From Thioclava sp. ES.031 (lineage in GTDB: Bacteria > Pseudomonadota > Alphaproteobacteria > Rhodobacterales > Rhodobacteraceae), in NCBI RefSeq assembly GCF_002563775.1, contig NZ_PDJO01000001.1:2180001-2244000 (forward strand): DNA of 64,000 nt, in the 5' to 3' direction. The translations under genes were made by a program, and so were the position numbers. This document shows positions 43,706 to 52,619 of the stretch, in pieces. The first letter of the stretch is position 1. Each line of letters opens with the position of its first letter. The notes below the pieces were generated by a model. That model saw only the letters and a list, made by a program, of their open reading frames with translations. It was not told the DNA's origin and searched no databases.

Positions 43706-45130
43706 TCAGACCAAGGTGCCCGCCATGCGGGCGAACAACGCATGCGCCTCTGCCTCGTCGATCAGGTCGACCGTGAATTGCGCGAAGGTCAGGCCGGTCT
43801 CGGGCGCGCTTGCGAACATGATCCGCACATCGTCGCCCGCCTCCGTGATCGAGTCGAGCTGGCCGCCGAATACGGTGGTGTAATTTCCGGCGAACCCGGC
43901 CATCAAATTCTCCAGCGCCTTGGCGCAGGCCACGATCTCGTCCGACGATCCTTTGACGGGCCGCAAGATCCGGTCACTCGGGCCGATCCGCCCGGCAAGC
44001 TGCAGCCCTTCGGGCAGCTCGATGCCCAGCCTGAGCCGCGTCGTTGCCAGAAGCAGCGCGCTCTCCTGCTTGGTCTCGATCTCGGCTTCGGTTTCGGGCA
44101 TTTCGGACCCGGTGACATTCGGCCCCGGCTCGCGAACAGGCTCACGCTCCGCGTCGCGGCCCGGCTTGGACGAACGCGTGACCCGTCGCGGCGACACTTC
44201 AGGCGTGCGGTCGACAGGCCGCGGGTCGGGCCGAAACTCGGGCTCGGCCCCGGGGGGCGCGACGGGCGCGCCGGAATTTGCAGGTTGCGACGCGCGCTTG
44301 CGGACGCTGCGCGCGCGGAACGGCAGGACCGCGCCCCCATGTTCGGAGAGCAGCGGCGAAGGCGCGTCATGGGTGCCGATCGCCAGATCCGCCTCGGTCT
44401 CGGGATCGAGCGAGTCGAGCCCCACCACCGCGCGCCCCGTCATCGCCCCGAGCGCCGCGATCAGCGCCGCACCGCCGCTGCGCTGGAAGGCCTCATCCGA
44501 GGTCTCGGCCTCGCGCAGGAGATCGCGCGCCCCGTGCAGGAAGGCGACCCGCGAGAAATAGGCCGCCGACTCGCGCTGCACCCGCGCTTTCAGCTTTGCC
44601 CGGTCGGTATCGTTGCGCAGCTTGTCGCCGCGCGAAATCGCGAGCAGGCAATCCGACGGGCGCGCCGGCCCCAGCCGCTCGATCATCGTCTTTTCGGTCA
44701 GCCGCCATGCCTGCGAGGCGATCGTCACCCAGATCATCACGTCGCAGGTCGCGATCAGGCCGATCTGCTCTTCGTTCACGTCTTCGGGGCGGCTCAGCGG
44801 CACTTCGACGAATTCGAACCCCTGCAGATGCGGCTGCGCGGAATAGACGTAAATCTCGGAGGGCACGGCCCAGCCTTCTTCGACCTCCGCCGCGTCGATC
44901 TCGCGCCCCGTCGCATCGCGCATCACCACGCCCGGCGTCGCGCGGTACCGCGCGACGACCGTAGGGCGCTCGGTCCGGCCCAGATTGTCGCCGATGCTGC
45001 GCGCGCGCAAAATCGCGTTGAGCACGGTGGACTTGCCGGAATTGACCTCGCCGCAGATCGCCACCCGCAGGGGCGCGCGATGCGGATCGGGCGGCGCGTC
45101 CTCGCGGCTGATCTCTTGCTTGAACATCAT
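43706..45130 (-). CDS. P-loop GTPase-like protein, last gene of the four-GTPase operon (degenerate G3)
   Basis: The 474-residue protein has a GTPase-like domain (about 20-230) with P-loop GEVNSGKST (27-35) and a G4-like SRGD (166-169). Where the G3 DxPG motif should be (109-112) it has EVPL, so hydrolysis may be impaired. A Pro/Arg/Glu-rich linker (about 270-370) leads to a C-terminal alpha/beta domain (375-474). IWVTIASQAWRLTEK resembles IWCTNATQAWRQSEK of the 358-residue gene in this operon, so the two are paralogues. AAGGGG favours ATG at 45130 or 45127; a GTG at 45148 overlaps the previous stop and is an alternative. No known name. Confidence 0.8.
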   Translation of the reverse strand: MMFKQEISREDAPPDPHRAPLRVAICGEVNSGKSTVLNAILRARSIGDNLGRTERPTVVARYRATPGVVMRDATGREIDAAEVEEGWAVPSEIYVYSAQPHLQGFEFVEVPLSRPEDVNEEQIGLIATCDVMIWVTIASQAWRLTEKTMIERLGPARPSDCLLAISRGDKLRNDTDRAKLKARVQRESAAYFSRVAFLHGARDLLREAETSDEAFQRSGGAALIAALGAMTGRAVVGLDSLDPETEADLAIGTHDAPSPLLSEHGGAVLPFRARSVRKRASQPANSGAPVAPPGAEPEFRPDPRPVDRTPEVSPRRVTRSSKPGRDAEREPVREPGPNVTGSEMPETEAEIETKQESALLLATTRLRLGIELPEGLQLAGRIGPSDRILRPVKGSSDEIVACAKALENLMAGFAGNYTTVFGGQLDSITEAGDDVRIMFASAPETGLTFAQFTVDLIDEAEAHALFARMAGTLV

Positions 45131-45144
45131 TGGCCCCTTCGCCC

Positions 45145-47286
45145 TCACGCGGCGCGCGTCGCGGGTTTGCGCCGCGGCATCATGGTGCTGCTGACGGCGC
45201 TCTCGATCGCCCCGAGATTGATCAGACGCCGTTCGAGCACTTCCAGCTTGCTCTGGATCCGGGACGCCAGGCGGCTTTGCATCTGCGGATCACGGGCCAG
45301 CCGTTCCAACTCGGCCCGCTCCTGCTTGAGCTGCAAGGTCCGCTCGCGCACGATCATCTCCATCATCCGCACCATCACCCGCAGCCGCGACCCGCCTGCG
45401 CTGGCGCGTTCCACCAGCGCCTCGCCATAGGCTTGCAGGATCTTCTCCACCGCCGGGCGCAGCTCTTCCGCCGCCACGATCCGCAACCCGTCGAGGGTCT
45501 TCTCGATATTCACGGTCGGACCGCGCCAGAAGGCCCAGCCCCGCTCCAGCGCGAAGTTGATGCGCAGCGCGCGCCGGGTCAGCGTCAGCGTCGAGGTGAA
45601 CGTGTCATGCGGCATATCCGACAGGTCGATCTCTTCGCTGGGATCGTCGAACCGGTCCGCGACCGTGGTGCGGCAGGCATGGATCGCATTGTCGAGCAGC
45701 ACGTCGATCGCCGCACGCGAGCGGGCGTAGCTTTTCGTCACCTCGCGTTCGAGCGCGATCTGCAGCGCGGTCGTGTCGGTCTCGAAACTGCGCGGCGGAC
45801 GACCGTCGCGGATCCGGTTGGTGCGCAGGACATCCTCGAACCGGTCGCGCTGGCTCAGGACGAAATCCTCGATGCTCTTGTTGAGCCGTGTCTCCAGCGC
45901 CGACCAGCCGCGGTTGAGCACCGCTTCGATCTGATGCTCGGCGCTCTCGACATGGTTTTCGAGCGCACCGCGCAGCGATTCCGTCGCCGCGATCTCGCCG
46001 CTCATTTCCTCGATCGCGGCCTCCGCCACGTCCGAGCGGATGCTCTCGATCTGCATCTGCAGCGTGTCGCGTTCGCGGCGGGCGACGAATTGCATCCCCG
46101 ACAGCTCCGCGCGCAGATCGCCGCGCAGTTGGGCGAGCTGCTGACGTCCCACCCCGCCGTCGATCACGGCAGAGAGCACATGTTTGACCTCTTCGACGCC
46201 CGAGGCCAGCAGCAGCCGGTCGATCGGATCCTCGGGCACACGGCCAAAGCGCGAATACAGGTATTGCGCCAGCTCCATCGAGTCCATCTCGGCGCGCGCC
46301 CAGGCGGCTTCCTCGTCGGAGCGCTGGGTGAGGTCGGCGAGATAGGCGCTGCCCGCGACGATCTTGAAATCGATATCGGGGATCGCCGCGCGCAGACGGC
46401 GCGACACATCGGCGATCACGCGGGGCACTTCGACCGCGTAATCGTCGAGCTCGTCGATCCGGTTGAGGAAGATCAGCACATCCTTGTCGTCCTGCTTGGC
46501 GAGAATGCGGATCAGGGCGAGGTCGACATCGGTCAGCGGCTGATGCGCCGAAAGCACCATGATGAACACGTCCGAGCGGTCGAGCGAGCGGCAGGTGAAC
46601 TCGTCACGCACGAGGAACGGGTCGTTCACGCCGGGCGTGTCGGTGATGATCGTGGGCACCTGAAATTCGGGCAAGCGCATGTAGATATTGGCGCTTTTCG
46701 TGAGCGCCGCATAGCGGCCAAGCGCCTCGCGCTCCAACCCGTCATCCGCGCCGGGCCCCGCGCAGACATAGCGTTGCAGCAGATCGGGGGCGAGGAAGTC
46801 GTAATCGTGATGCTGGCCCAGCAGCATCTGGTAATGCTTGCCGAGACGTCGTTGCGCGCGGCGGCGCATCTGCTCGGACTGCTCGCGCAAGATGTCGGTG
46901 TCGAACCCCGGCAGCAGCTCTTCGGTCAGCTTGCGGATGCGGGTGCCGCCATTGATGATCTCGTCCCAATCGGCCTCCGAGAAGAACTCGAACCGCGCAC
47001 CCGTCACCGGGTCTTCGGGCAGGTTGATGCGCATATTGGTCACGACCGAGGTCCACGGATTCACGTCCGAGGGAAGGAAGTCATGCTGGTGCAGGAAGGC
47101 GTTGAGGAAGGTCGACTTGCCCGCCTTCACCTGCCCGATCACCGCAACGCGCGCCGCCCAGTCATGCAGCCGCAAGCGCAGATCGCGGATGCGCGGACGG
47201 GCACTACGTTCGACGGAGGCCTCGATCCGGTCGAGCGCGCCGTTGAGAAAGTCGAGTTCCTTACGCAGTTGCGGGGCAATCTTCAT
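45145..47286 (-). CDS. Large dynamin-like GTPase B (713 aa)
   Basis: The protein has an N-terminal helix bundle, a dynamin-type GTPase domain and a long helical stalk (about 370-700). The GTPase motifs are intact: P-loop GQVKAGKS (51-58), switch I region LPSDVNPWTSVVT, DTPG (216-219) and NRID (275-278). VLSAHQPLTDVDLALIRI is shared with the 646-residue partner. No transmembrane helix is evident, but WAFWRGPTVNIEKTL in the stalk could be a membrane paddle. Bacterial dynamin-like proteins remodel membranes and often act in pairs. Starts overlap (ATGA) with the 358-residue gene. Confidence 0.88.
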   Translation of the reverse strand: MKIAPQLRKELDFLNGALDRIEASVERSARPRIRDLRLRLHDWAARVAVIGQVKAGKSTFLNAFLHQHDFLPSDVNPWTSVVTNMRINLPEDPVTGARFEFFSEADWDEIINGGTRIRKLTEELLPGFDTDILREQSEQMRRRAQRRLGKHYQMLLGQHHDYDFLAPDLLQRYVCAGPGADDGLEREALGRYAALTKSANIYMRLPEFQVPTIITDTPGVNDPFLVRDEFTCRSLDRSDVFIMVLSAHQPLTDVDLALIRILAKQDDKDVLIFLNRIDELDDYAVEVPRVIADVSRRLRAAIPDIDFKIVAGSAYLADLTQRSDEEAAWARAEMDSMELAQYLYSRFGRVPEDPIDRLLLASGVEEVKHVLSAVIDGGVGRQQLAQLRGDLRAELSGMQFVARRERDTLQMQIESIRSDVAEAAIEEMSGEIAATESLRGALENHVESAEHQIEAVLNRGWSALETRLNKSIEDFVLSQRDRFEDVLRTNRIRDGRPPRSFETDTTALQIALEREVTKSYARSRAAIDVLLDNAIHACRTTVADRFDDPSEEIDLSDMPHDTFTSTLTLTRRALRINFALERGWAFWRGPTVNIEKTLDGLRIVAAEELRPAVEKILQAYGEALVERASAGGSRLRVMVRMMEMIVRERTLQLKQERAELERLARDPQMQSRLASRIQSKLEVLERRLINLGAIESAVSSTMMPRRKPATRAA

Positions 47287-48359
47287 GGCTTGGTCCTCTT
47301 GCTCGCGTAGGCTGGCTCGGATTCGGTCGGGGGCTCGGCGTCCAGCCGATCAAGCAGATGCTCGACATGGGCGAGAACATCCGCGGCATCCGTGAAGGCG
47401 TGGCCCGCCGTGAGTTCCTCCCAGAGCGCGCGGGCCGAGCCCGACGCCGGGGCGCGCTCCAGGGGCGGATAGTCGGGCAGCGGCGAGTCGAGGATCAGCG
47501 GCTCGGCATCCGTCACATCCGGAAGCTCCGCCCTTTCCGCCTTGACCAGACGCGCCGAGCGCAGACGGCGCGGCTTGACCGGCGTGCGCGGTTTCGGGAA
47601 GGCGATCACGTCGCGCTCGCCCACGAATTTCGCGACCGTCTCGTTCGCGGCCCCCGAAGGCTTGTCGATCTGCCCGACCAGCCGCTCGATCTCGCGCGCG
47701 ATCTGCGCCACGTCCGAGGGCTCGGTCAGCGCGGCCAGACGGATCGTCGGGAAGACCTCCCCCGCCTCGCGCTCGACCCGGCGCATCAGTCGCGCGCGGG
47801 TGCGTTCATCAGCCAGACGGTCGCCATGAGTCACCACCAGCATCGGCTGCGCCAGCAGCGCCTCGGGCATCTCGTCCCAGACCGCCTTCTCGCTTTGCCG
47901 CCACGCCTGCGTCGCGTTGGTGCACCAGATCACCAGATCGGCATAGCGCAGCATCCGCTGCCAGCTTTCCATCGGCATGTTCGGGTCCGACGAACCGGGC
48001 GTGTCGATGATGTCGATCCGATCGAGGATCGGCGCGTTATGGGCGATCACGCAATAGCGCGCCTTCTCCAGATTGAGCTGCGCCAGATCGGCGAGCGGGC
48101 GCGCGACCTCTTCCTTGTCGATCCAAAGTTGCGCCCGGTCCCCGCCGCGCACCAGCCAGATCGGCGGCAGCGCGGTCGCGGTGACATGCGAGGGCAGCAC
48201 TTTCTCGCCCAGCAACCCGTTGATAAGACTGGTCTTCCCGGCGGAGAATTCGCCCGCGACCAGAACCCGCAGCTTGCGCGGTTTCGGAGTGGCCTGCGGG
48301 GCTTGCGCTTTCGACAGATCCGGCAAGTCGGGGCGTTCACGTTTGCGCAGCGAGTTCAT
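47283..48359 (-). CDS. Smaller dynamin-family GTPase (358 aa)
   Basis: The protein has a basic N-terminus, a GTPase domain with P-loop GEFSAGKT (36-43), DTPG (119-122) and G4-like THGD (177-180), then a disordered Pro/Arg-rich region and a C-terminal helical piece (about 305-345; SARALWEELTAGHAF). It lacks the long stalk of true dynamins, so it is more like a regulatory GTPase. The THGD in place of NKxD is shared in form with SRGD of the 474-residue paralogue. It is coupled by ATGA overlaps to both flanking large dynamin-like genes. Confidence 0.85.
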   Translation of the reverse strand: MNSLRKRERPDLPDLSKAQAPQATPKPRKLRVLVAGEFSAGKTSLINGLLGEKVLPSHVTATALPPIWLVRGGDRAQLWIDKEEVARPLADLAQLNLEKARYCVIAHNAPILDRIDIIDTPGSSDPNMPMESWQRMLRYADLVIWCTNATQAWRQSEKAVWDEMPEALLAQPMLVVTHGDRLADERTRARLMRRVEREAGEVFPTIRLAALTEPSDVAQIAREIERLVGQIDKPSGAANETVAKFVGERDVIAFPKPRTPVKPRRLRSARLVKAERAELPDVTDAEPLILDSPLPDYPPLERAPASGSARALWEELTAGHAFTDAADVLAHVEHLLDRLDAEPPTESEPAYASKRTKP

Positions 48360-50296
48360 GCCGAGAGCCTTTCCTTATCGTGACCGGACGCGCCCGACAG
48401 GCAGCGCTCGCGCACCGCCTTGCAGAACTGACCCTGATCGAAGGCGAAGCGCTCCACGATCTCGCGGCTGCGCGCGATGGCGGGGTCGAAATATTCGGTC
48501 ATCAGATCTTCGATCAGAGGCGTGGTTTCCGCGATGATCACCTCGCGATAGCGCGCCTGCGCCGCCCCCTTGCGGTTGAAGCGCCAATAACGACGCCACC
48601 ATGCGCCCTGCATGTCCAGCGTGATCATCCGCGCCAGCACGGTCGGCGCGCGATGTTGCGGCTGTTCGGGGAAGCGGCTGACATCGGCCTCGCGGATTAC
48701 GCCGAACTCGGCGGCGAGGAAGCTGTCGATCCCGTCGCTGACCATATCGAGCGCCGATTCCCCCTTGCGCCGCAGCCGCGCGCAATTCGACGCGAAGGCC
48801 GTCTTCATCGCCATACGCAGCGCGGTCGGGTCGTGGGTCCACGCGCCGATCTCGCCATAGGTGTCGATATGCGATTGCAGCGCCTCCAGCGCCGAGGCCA
48901 CGAATTGCTCCTGCGCCCGGTCGAGCCGCTCGCGCAGCTCTGCGCGCAGCCCCGCCGCCTCGTTATTGAAGGCCGACACCGCCTCTTCCTCGATCTCGGC
49001 GAGGCGGAGCATCAGTTTGGACTCGCTGAGAATGGTGGACGGATCGGCCACGCGCGCGACGCTATCGACGGTCTCGGCGCGCTCGATGATGCGCTCCAGC
49101 TCGTCTTGCACATCGCCCAGCACGGCCTGCCCCGGCCCCTCGACGATGCGCGAGACGACGGCCTGCATCAGCGCGCCGATCCCCGAGGCTTCCATCGCGC
49201 GCTGGCGCAGCTCGGTCTCGCTGCTGGGCGTGGTGCCGGTCATCTTCTCCAGCGCGGCGCGGCTGGCGGGCGCCATCTCGCTCACATCGCCCATCGCGCA
49301 ATTGGCCCAGTAGCCCGAGCCGAACAGGATCTCGATCTCCTCGCCAAGCCCCATGCGGCCCAGCGTCTTGCGGATCGAGTTGCGGATCGCAGCCTGCGCC
49401 CCGCGCGGGTCTTCAAGCTCGTCGATGCGGTTGACGAAGATCACCACCTCGCGCGCGTCGATGGCGCAGATGATGCGCAAAAGCGCCAGATCCATCGTGG
49501 TCAGCGCCTGATGGGCGGAAAGCACGACGATACAGGCGCGGCTGTCGCCGATCGCGTTGAGCGTAATCTGCTCGCGCATCATGAACGTGTCGTTCACCCC
49601 CGGCGTGTCGCGCAGGCACAAGCCTCGCGGCAGATGCGGCAGATCGAGATAGAGATCGGCGGATTTCGTCAGATCGGCATAGGTGCCCTCGATGGCCCCT
49701 TCGGCCAGATCGTCGGGATCGCCGTAGCAGATATATTGATCCAGCACCGCCTTATCGAGCGTCGGGAACGCGCGGCTGGTGCCCAGAAGGTCTTCGAACT
49801 GTTCGCCAAGCCGCGCCTCGGTCGCATCGCGCATCGCGGTGACCTGTTTGCGCACGCTCTCCGCCTCGGTCTCGAAGCCCGCACGGTTGGCCATCTCGCC
49901 CAGACGCCCGCCCGTCGCCACAAGCCGATCCCATTCGTGGCGGTCGAAGAACCGAAACAGCGCGCGCGTGTCCATCGGGCGATGGCGCGCGTTCAGATGC
50001 AGCGCCGTGATCACCGAGGTCCACGGGTTCACATCCGAGGGCAGCATCCCCGGCTTGCCGATCAACGCGTTGAGAAGGGTGCTTTTTCCCGCTTTGACCT
50101 GACCGATGACGCTGACGGTCGGCTCGAACGCGTCGATCGTCTCCAGAACGCTGTCGAGCTGATCCTCGACAAAACCGAGATCGGCGTCCGAGACGTCCTT
50201 TACGGCCTGTTCGAGCTGATCGAGCGTCTCCCAGTAAGAATTGAGCGCCTCGAAACCACGGCGATGCCAATCAAAGATGGAATTCGCTTCATACAC
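48356..50296 (-). CDS. Large dynamin-like GTPase A (646 aa), first gene of the operon
   Basis: It has an N-terminal helical segment (1-58), a GTPase domain with P-loop GQVKAGKS (65-72), LPSDVNPWTSVIT, DTPG (230-233) and NRID (289-292), and a helical stalk (about 340-630). The tryptophan/arginine-rich MQGAWWRRYWRFNRK near residue 560 is a likely membrane-contact element. GTG at 50296 is chosen because GGAGAG lies 7 bases upstream; the 17 further codons lack a ribosome site. It is paralogous to the 713-residue protein. With the other three genes it forms an overlap-coupled operon. Confidence 0.87.
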   Translation of the reverse strand: MYEANSIFDWHRRGFEALNSYWETLDQLEQAVKDVSDADLGFVEDQLDSVLETIDAFEPTVSVIGQVKAGKSTLLNALIGKPGMLPSDVNPWTSVITALHLNARHRPMDTRALFRFFDRHEWDRLVATGGRLGEMANRAGFETEAESVRKQVTAMRDATEARLGEQFEDLLGTSRAFPTLDKAVLDQYICYGDPDDLAEGAIEGTYADLTKSADLYLDLPHLPRGLCLRDTPGVNDTFMMREQITLNAIGDSRACIVVLSAHQALTTMDLALLRIICAIDAREVVIFVNRIDELEDPRGAQAAIRNSIRKTLGRMGLGEEIEILFGSGYWANCAMGDVSEMAPASRAALEKMTGTTPSSETELRQRAMEASGIGALMQAVVSRIVEGPGQAVLGDVQDELERIIERAETVDSVARVADPSTILSESKLMLRLAEIEEEAVSAFNNEAAGLRAELRERLDRAQEQFVASALEALQSHIDTYGEIGAWTHDPTALRMAMKTAFASNCARLRRKGESALDMVSDGIDSFLAAEFGVIREADVSRFPEQPQHRAPTVLARMITLDMQGAWWRRYWRFNRKGAAQARYREVIIAETTPLIEDLMTEYFDPAIARSREIVERFAFDQGQFCKAVRERCLSGASGHDKERLSA

Positions 50297-50770
50297 GAGG
50301 GAGCTCTCCTTTTCCGCAGGGGCGATGCGGATTTTTGGGTGACACACGGTCCGGCACGCCCATGCCGCCCGAGACCACCAATGTTACAGGGACGGCGCGC
50401 GCCCCCTTCTTGGCGACGCACCGGCTGGGTCGGTTCGTGCTTAAAGTTCTCTTGCCCAGTCATGTCCGAAATGCGGCAGAAATTATGGCAGACCGACCAT
50501 AATTGCCGTTTTCGGCGCAGTTAGCCCTCCCGGCTACGATGTGAAAATGCGTTTGTTCTCTTTGCTTTGCTGGGGATTCTGCAATTGCGTGACGCTGGGG
50601 AAGTCTCGTTTCGGCCCTATTTCCTTGGTTCTTCACGAATTTGTGAGTGTTTCCGGCTGCATTGATATCACGGGCGTTTCGATGGGATTGTTTACAACTC
50701 TGGCGTGTAATGCGCCCTGTCATCAAAGCTTCACTTGATCCGACTCTCTTATTTCGTAAAACCTCGAAAT
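50297..50770. other. Divergent promoter region between the GTPase operon and the ars operon
   Basis: About 470 bases with no convincing gene and clearly lower GC around 50520-50760. CTTCACGAATTTGTGAG (50631-50647) is a near-palindrome. TTGATC (50735) and TAAAAC (50757) spaced 16 bases could be the ars promoter. No clear promoter for the GTPase operon was recognised. Confidence 0.55.
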
Positions 50771-50771
50771 A
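50750..50771 (+). promoter_or_regulatory. Inverted repeat overlapping the arsRC start, candidate ArsR operator
   Basis: TATTTCG and CGAAATA form a perfect 7-bp dyad with an 8-base spacer, ending on the first base of the arsRC ATG and covering the putative -10 box TAAAAC. With that promoter the mRNA would start at about the ATG, consistent with the absence of a ribosome site (leaderless). Confidence 0.55.
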
Positions 50772-51610
50772 TGGATCAGATGACACCTCAGCGGCTCACC
50801 GTGCTGGGCCATGCGCAACGCCTTGCGATCTTCCGGCTCCTGATGCGCCGGTATCCCGACCGGCTGCCCGCAGGCGAGATCGGCGCGGCGCTGGAGCTGA
50901 AACCCTCGACGCTCTCGGCCTATCTCGCAGCGCTGAGCGAGGTCGGACTGATCGGTCAGACGCGGGCGGGCACTTCGCTGCGCTACGGGATCGAGATGGA
51001 GACTGTGCGCTCCCTCTTCGATGCGCTGCTGATCGACTGCTGTCAGGGCCGCCCCGATATCTGCTCCCCTCTCGCGCAGCCCGACCCAAGCGGAGACCCT
51101 ACGATGACGCGATCTGCGGCGGGCCGGAAATTCAACGTGCTTTTCATCTGCACCGGAAATTCGGCGCGCTCCATCCTCGCCGAGACGATCCTGCGAGACC
51201 GCGCGGGCGATCGGTTCAACGCCTATTCGGCGGGCACGAAACCCTATTCCGAGCTGAACCCTTTCGCGGTGCAGGTGCTGCGCGACAAGGGCCATGATGT
51301 CACCCCCCTGCGGGCGAAGAACATCTCCGAGTTTCAGGGAGAGGACGCGCCCCCGCTCGATTTCGTCTTCACCGTCTGCGACCTCGCCGCGAACGAGGAA
51401 TGCCCGCCCTGGCCGGGCCAACCGATCAGCGGCCATTGGGGGATGGCGGACCCGGTGAAGGCCACCGGCACCGAGGCCGAGCGCGCGCTGGCCTTCCAGC
51501 AAGCCTATGGCGCGCTTCACCGCCGGATCGAGGCCTTCGCCGCCCTGCCACTTACAACGCTCGACCGCATCGCGCTGCAATCCGCCGTCGATGACATCGG
51601 CCGCAACTAA
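50771..51610 (+). CDS. ArsR-ArsC fusion: arsenic-responsive repressor joined to arsenate reductase
   Basis: The 279-residue protein has an ArsR-type winged HTH (about 5-85; [21 protein letters not shown]) whose end carries Cys90, Cys91 and Cys98 ([10 protein letters not shown]), the trivalent-arsenic site of one ArsR type. From about residue 120 a low-molecular-weight phosphatase-type arsenate reductase follows, with CX5R in [10 protein letters not shown] (Cys127-Arg133). One polypeptide may thus sense As(III) and reduce As(V). ATG at 50771 is preferred over TTG at 50735 and ATG at 50780. It is first in the arsRC-gapdh-arsJ operon. No As(III) exporter gene is adjacent. Confidence 0.88.
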   Translation: MDQMTPQRLTVLGHAQRLAIFRLLMRRYPDRLPAGEIGAALELKPSTLSAYLAALSEVGLIGQTRAGTSLRYGIEMETVRSLFDALLIDCCQGRPDICSPLAQPDPSGDPTMTRSAAGRKFNVLFICTGNSARSILAETILRDRAGDRFNAYSAGTKPYSELNPFAVQVLRDKGHDVTPLRAKNISEFQGEDAPPLDFVFTVCDLAANEECPPWPGQPISGHWGMADPVKATGTEAERALAFQQAYGALHRRIEAFAALPLTTLDRIALQSAVDDIGRN

Positions 51611-51620
51611 AGGACTGACC

Positions 51621-52619
51621 ATGACCACCTACGCCCTCAATGGCCTCGGCCGCATCGGGAAACTCGCCTTGAAGCCGCTTCTGGCACGCGGCGCGAAGAT
51701 CGCATGGATCAACGACGCGGTGGGCGATGCGGCGATGCAGGCGCATCTGCTGGAATTCGACTCCGTTCATGGCCGCTGGGACGCGGAGTTCGCGAGCGAC
51801 GAGAGCAGCGTCACCATCGACGGCACCCGCCTGCCCTTCATCGGCACGCGAAACATCGAAGACCTGCCGCTCGACGGCGTCGACGTGGTGATCGACTGCA
51901 CCGGAGTCTTCAAATCCGAATCTGCACTCGCCCCCTATTTCGCGGCGGGCGTGAAGAAGGTCGTGGTCTCGGCCCCGGTGAAAGACGGCCCGACCGCGAA
52001 TATCGTCTATGGCGTGAACAATGACGCCTATGACCCGGCTGCGCATAGCATCGTGACGGCGGCCAGCTGCACCACCAACTGCCTCGCCCCGGTGGTGAAG
52101 GTCATCCACGAGAACCTGCGGATCAAACACGGTGCGATCACCACGATCCATGACGTGACCAACACCCAGACCATCGTGGACCGCCCCGCCAAGGACCTGC
52201 GCCGCGCGCGTTCTGCGCTCAATTCGCTGATCCCGACCACGACCGGCTCGGCCACCGCGATCACGCTGATCTATCCCGAGCTGAAGGGGCGCTTGAACGG
52301 CCATGCGGTGCGCGTGCCGCTGCTCAATGCCTCGCTCACCGATTGCGTCTTCGAGGTCGAACGCGAAACGACCGCCGAAGAGGTCAACGCGCTGTTCAAA
52401 TCCGCCGCTGAGGGCGATCTGACCGGCATCCTCGGCTACGAGACGCGCCCGCTCGTGTCCTCGGATTACACCAACGACATCCGCTCCTCGATCATCGACG
52501 CGCCCTCGACGATGGTGGTGAACGGCACGCAGGTGAAGGTCTATGCGTGGTATGACAACGAGATGGGCTATGCCTACCGGCTGGCCGATGTCGCGCTGAT
52601 GGTGGGGGCGTCGCTGTGA
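51621..52619 (+). CDS. ArsJ-associated glyceraldehyde-3-phosphate dehydrogenase
   Basis: The 332-residue protein is a type I GAPDH: NAD-binding [16 protein letters not shown], catalytic Cys in [12 protein letters not shown], and [15 protein letters not shown]. In arsJ operons this enzyme uses arsenate in place of phosphate to make 1-arseno-3-phosphoglycerate, which ArsJ exports; that role is taken from the known gene pair. AAGGA lies 8 bases before the start. It overlaps arsJ by GTGA. As the main glycolytic GAPDH usually lies elsewhere, this is likely a dedicated copy. Confidence 0.93.
   Translation: MTTYALNGLGRIGKLALKPLLARGAKIAWINDAVGDAAMQAHLLEFDSVHGRWDAEFASDESSVTIDGTRLPFIGTRNIEDLPLDGVDVVIDCTGVFKSESALAPYFAAGVKKVVVSAPVKDGPTANIVYGVNNDAYDPAAHSIVTAASCTTNCLAPVVKVIHENLRIKHGAITTIHDVTNTQTIVDRPAKDLRRARSALNSLIPTTTGSATAITLIYPELKGRLNGHAVRVPLLNASLTDCVFEVERETTAEEVNALFKSAAEGDLTGILGYETRPLVSSDYTNDIRSSIIDAPSTMVVNGTQVKVYAWYDNEMGYAYRLADVALMVGASL

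Noticed and set aside
48380..50524. 714-codon plus-strand open frame opposite dynamin-like gene A
   Set aside because: It mirrors the minus-strand coding region and has no domain signature.
50541..50738. 65-codon plus-strand frame with Met start upstream of arsRC
   Set aside because: No ribosome site, unusual Cys/Phe-rich composition and no similarity seen; the region is better explained as promoter DNA.
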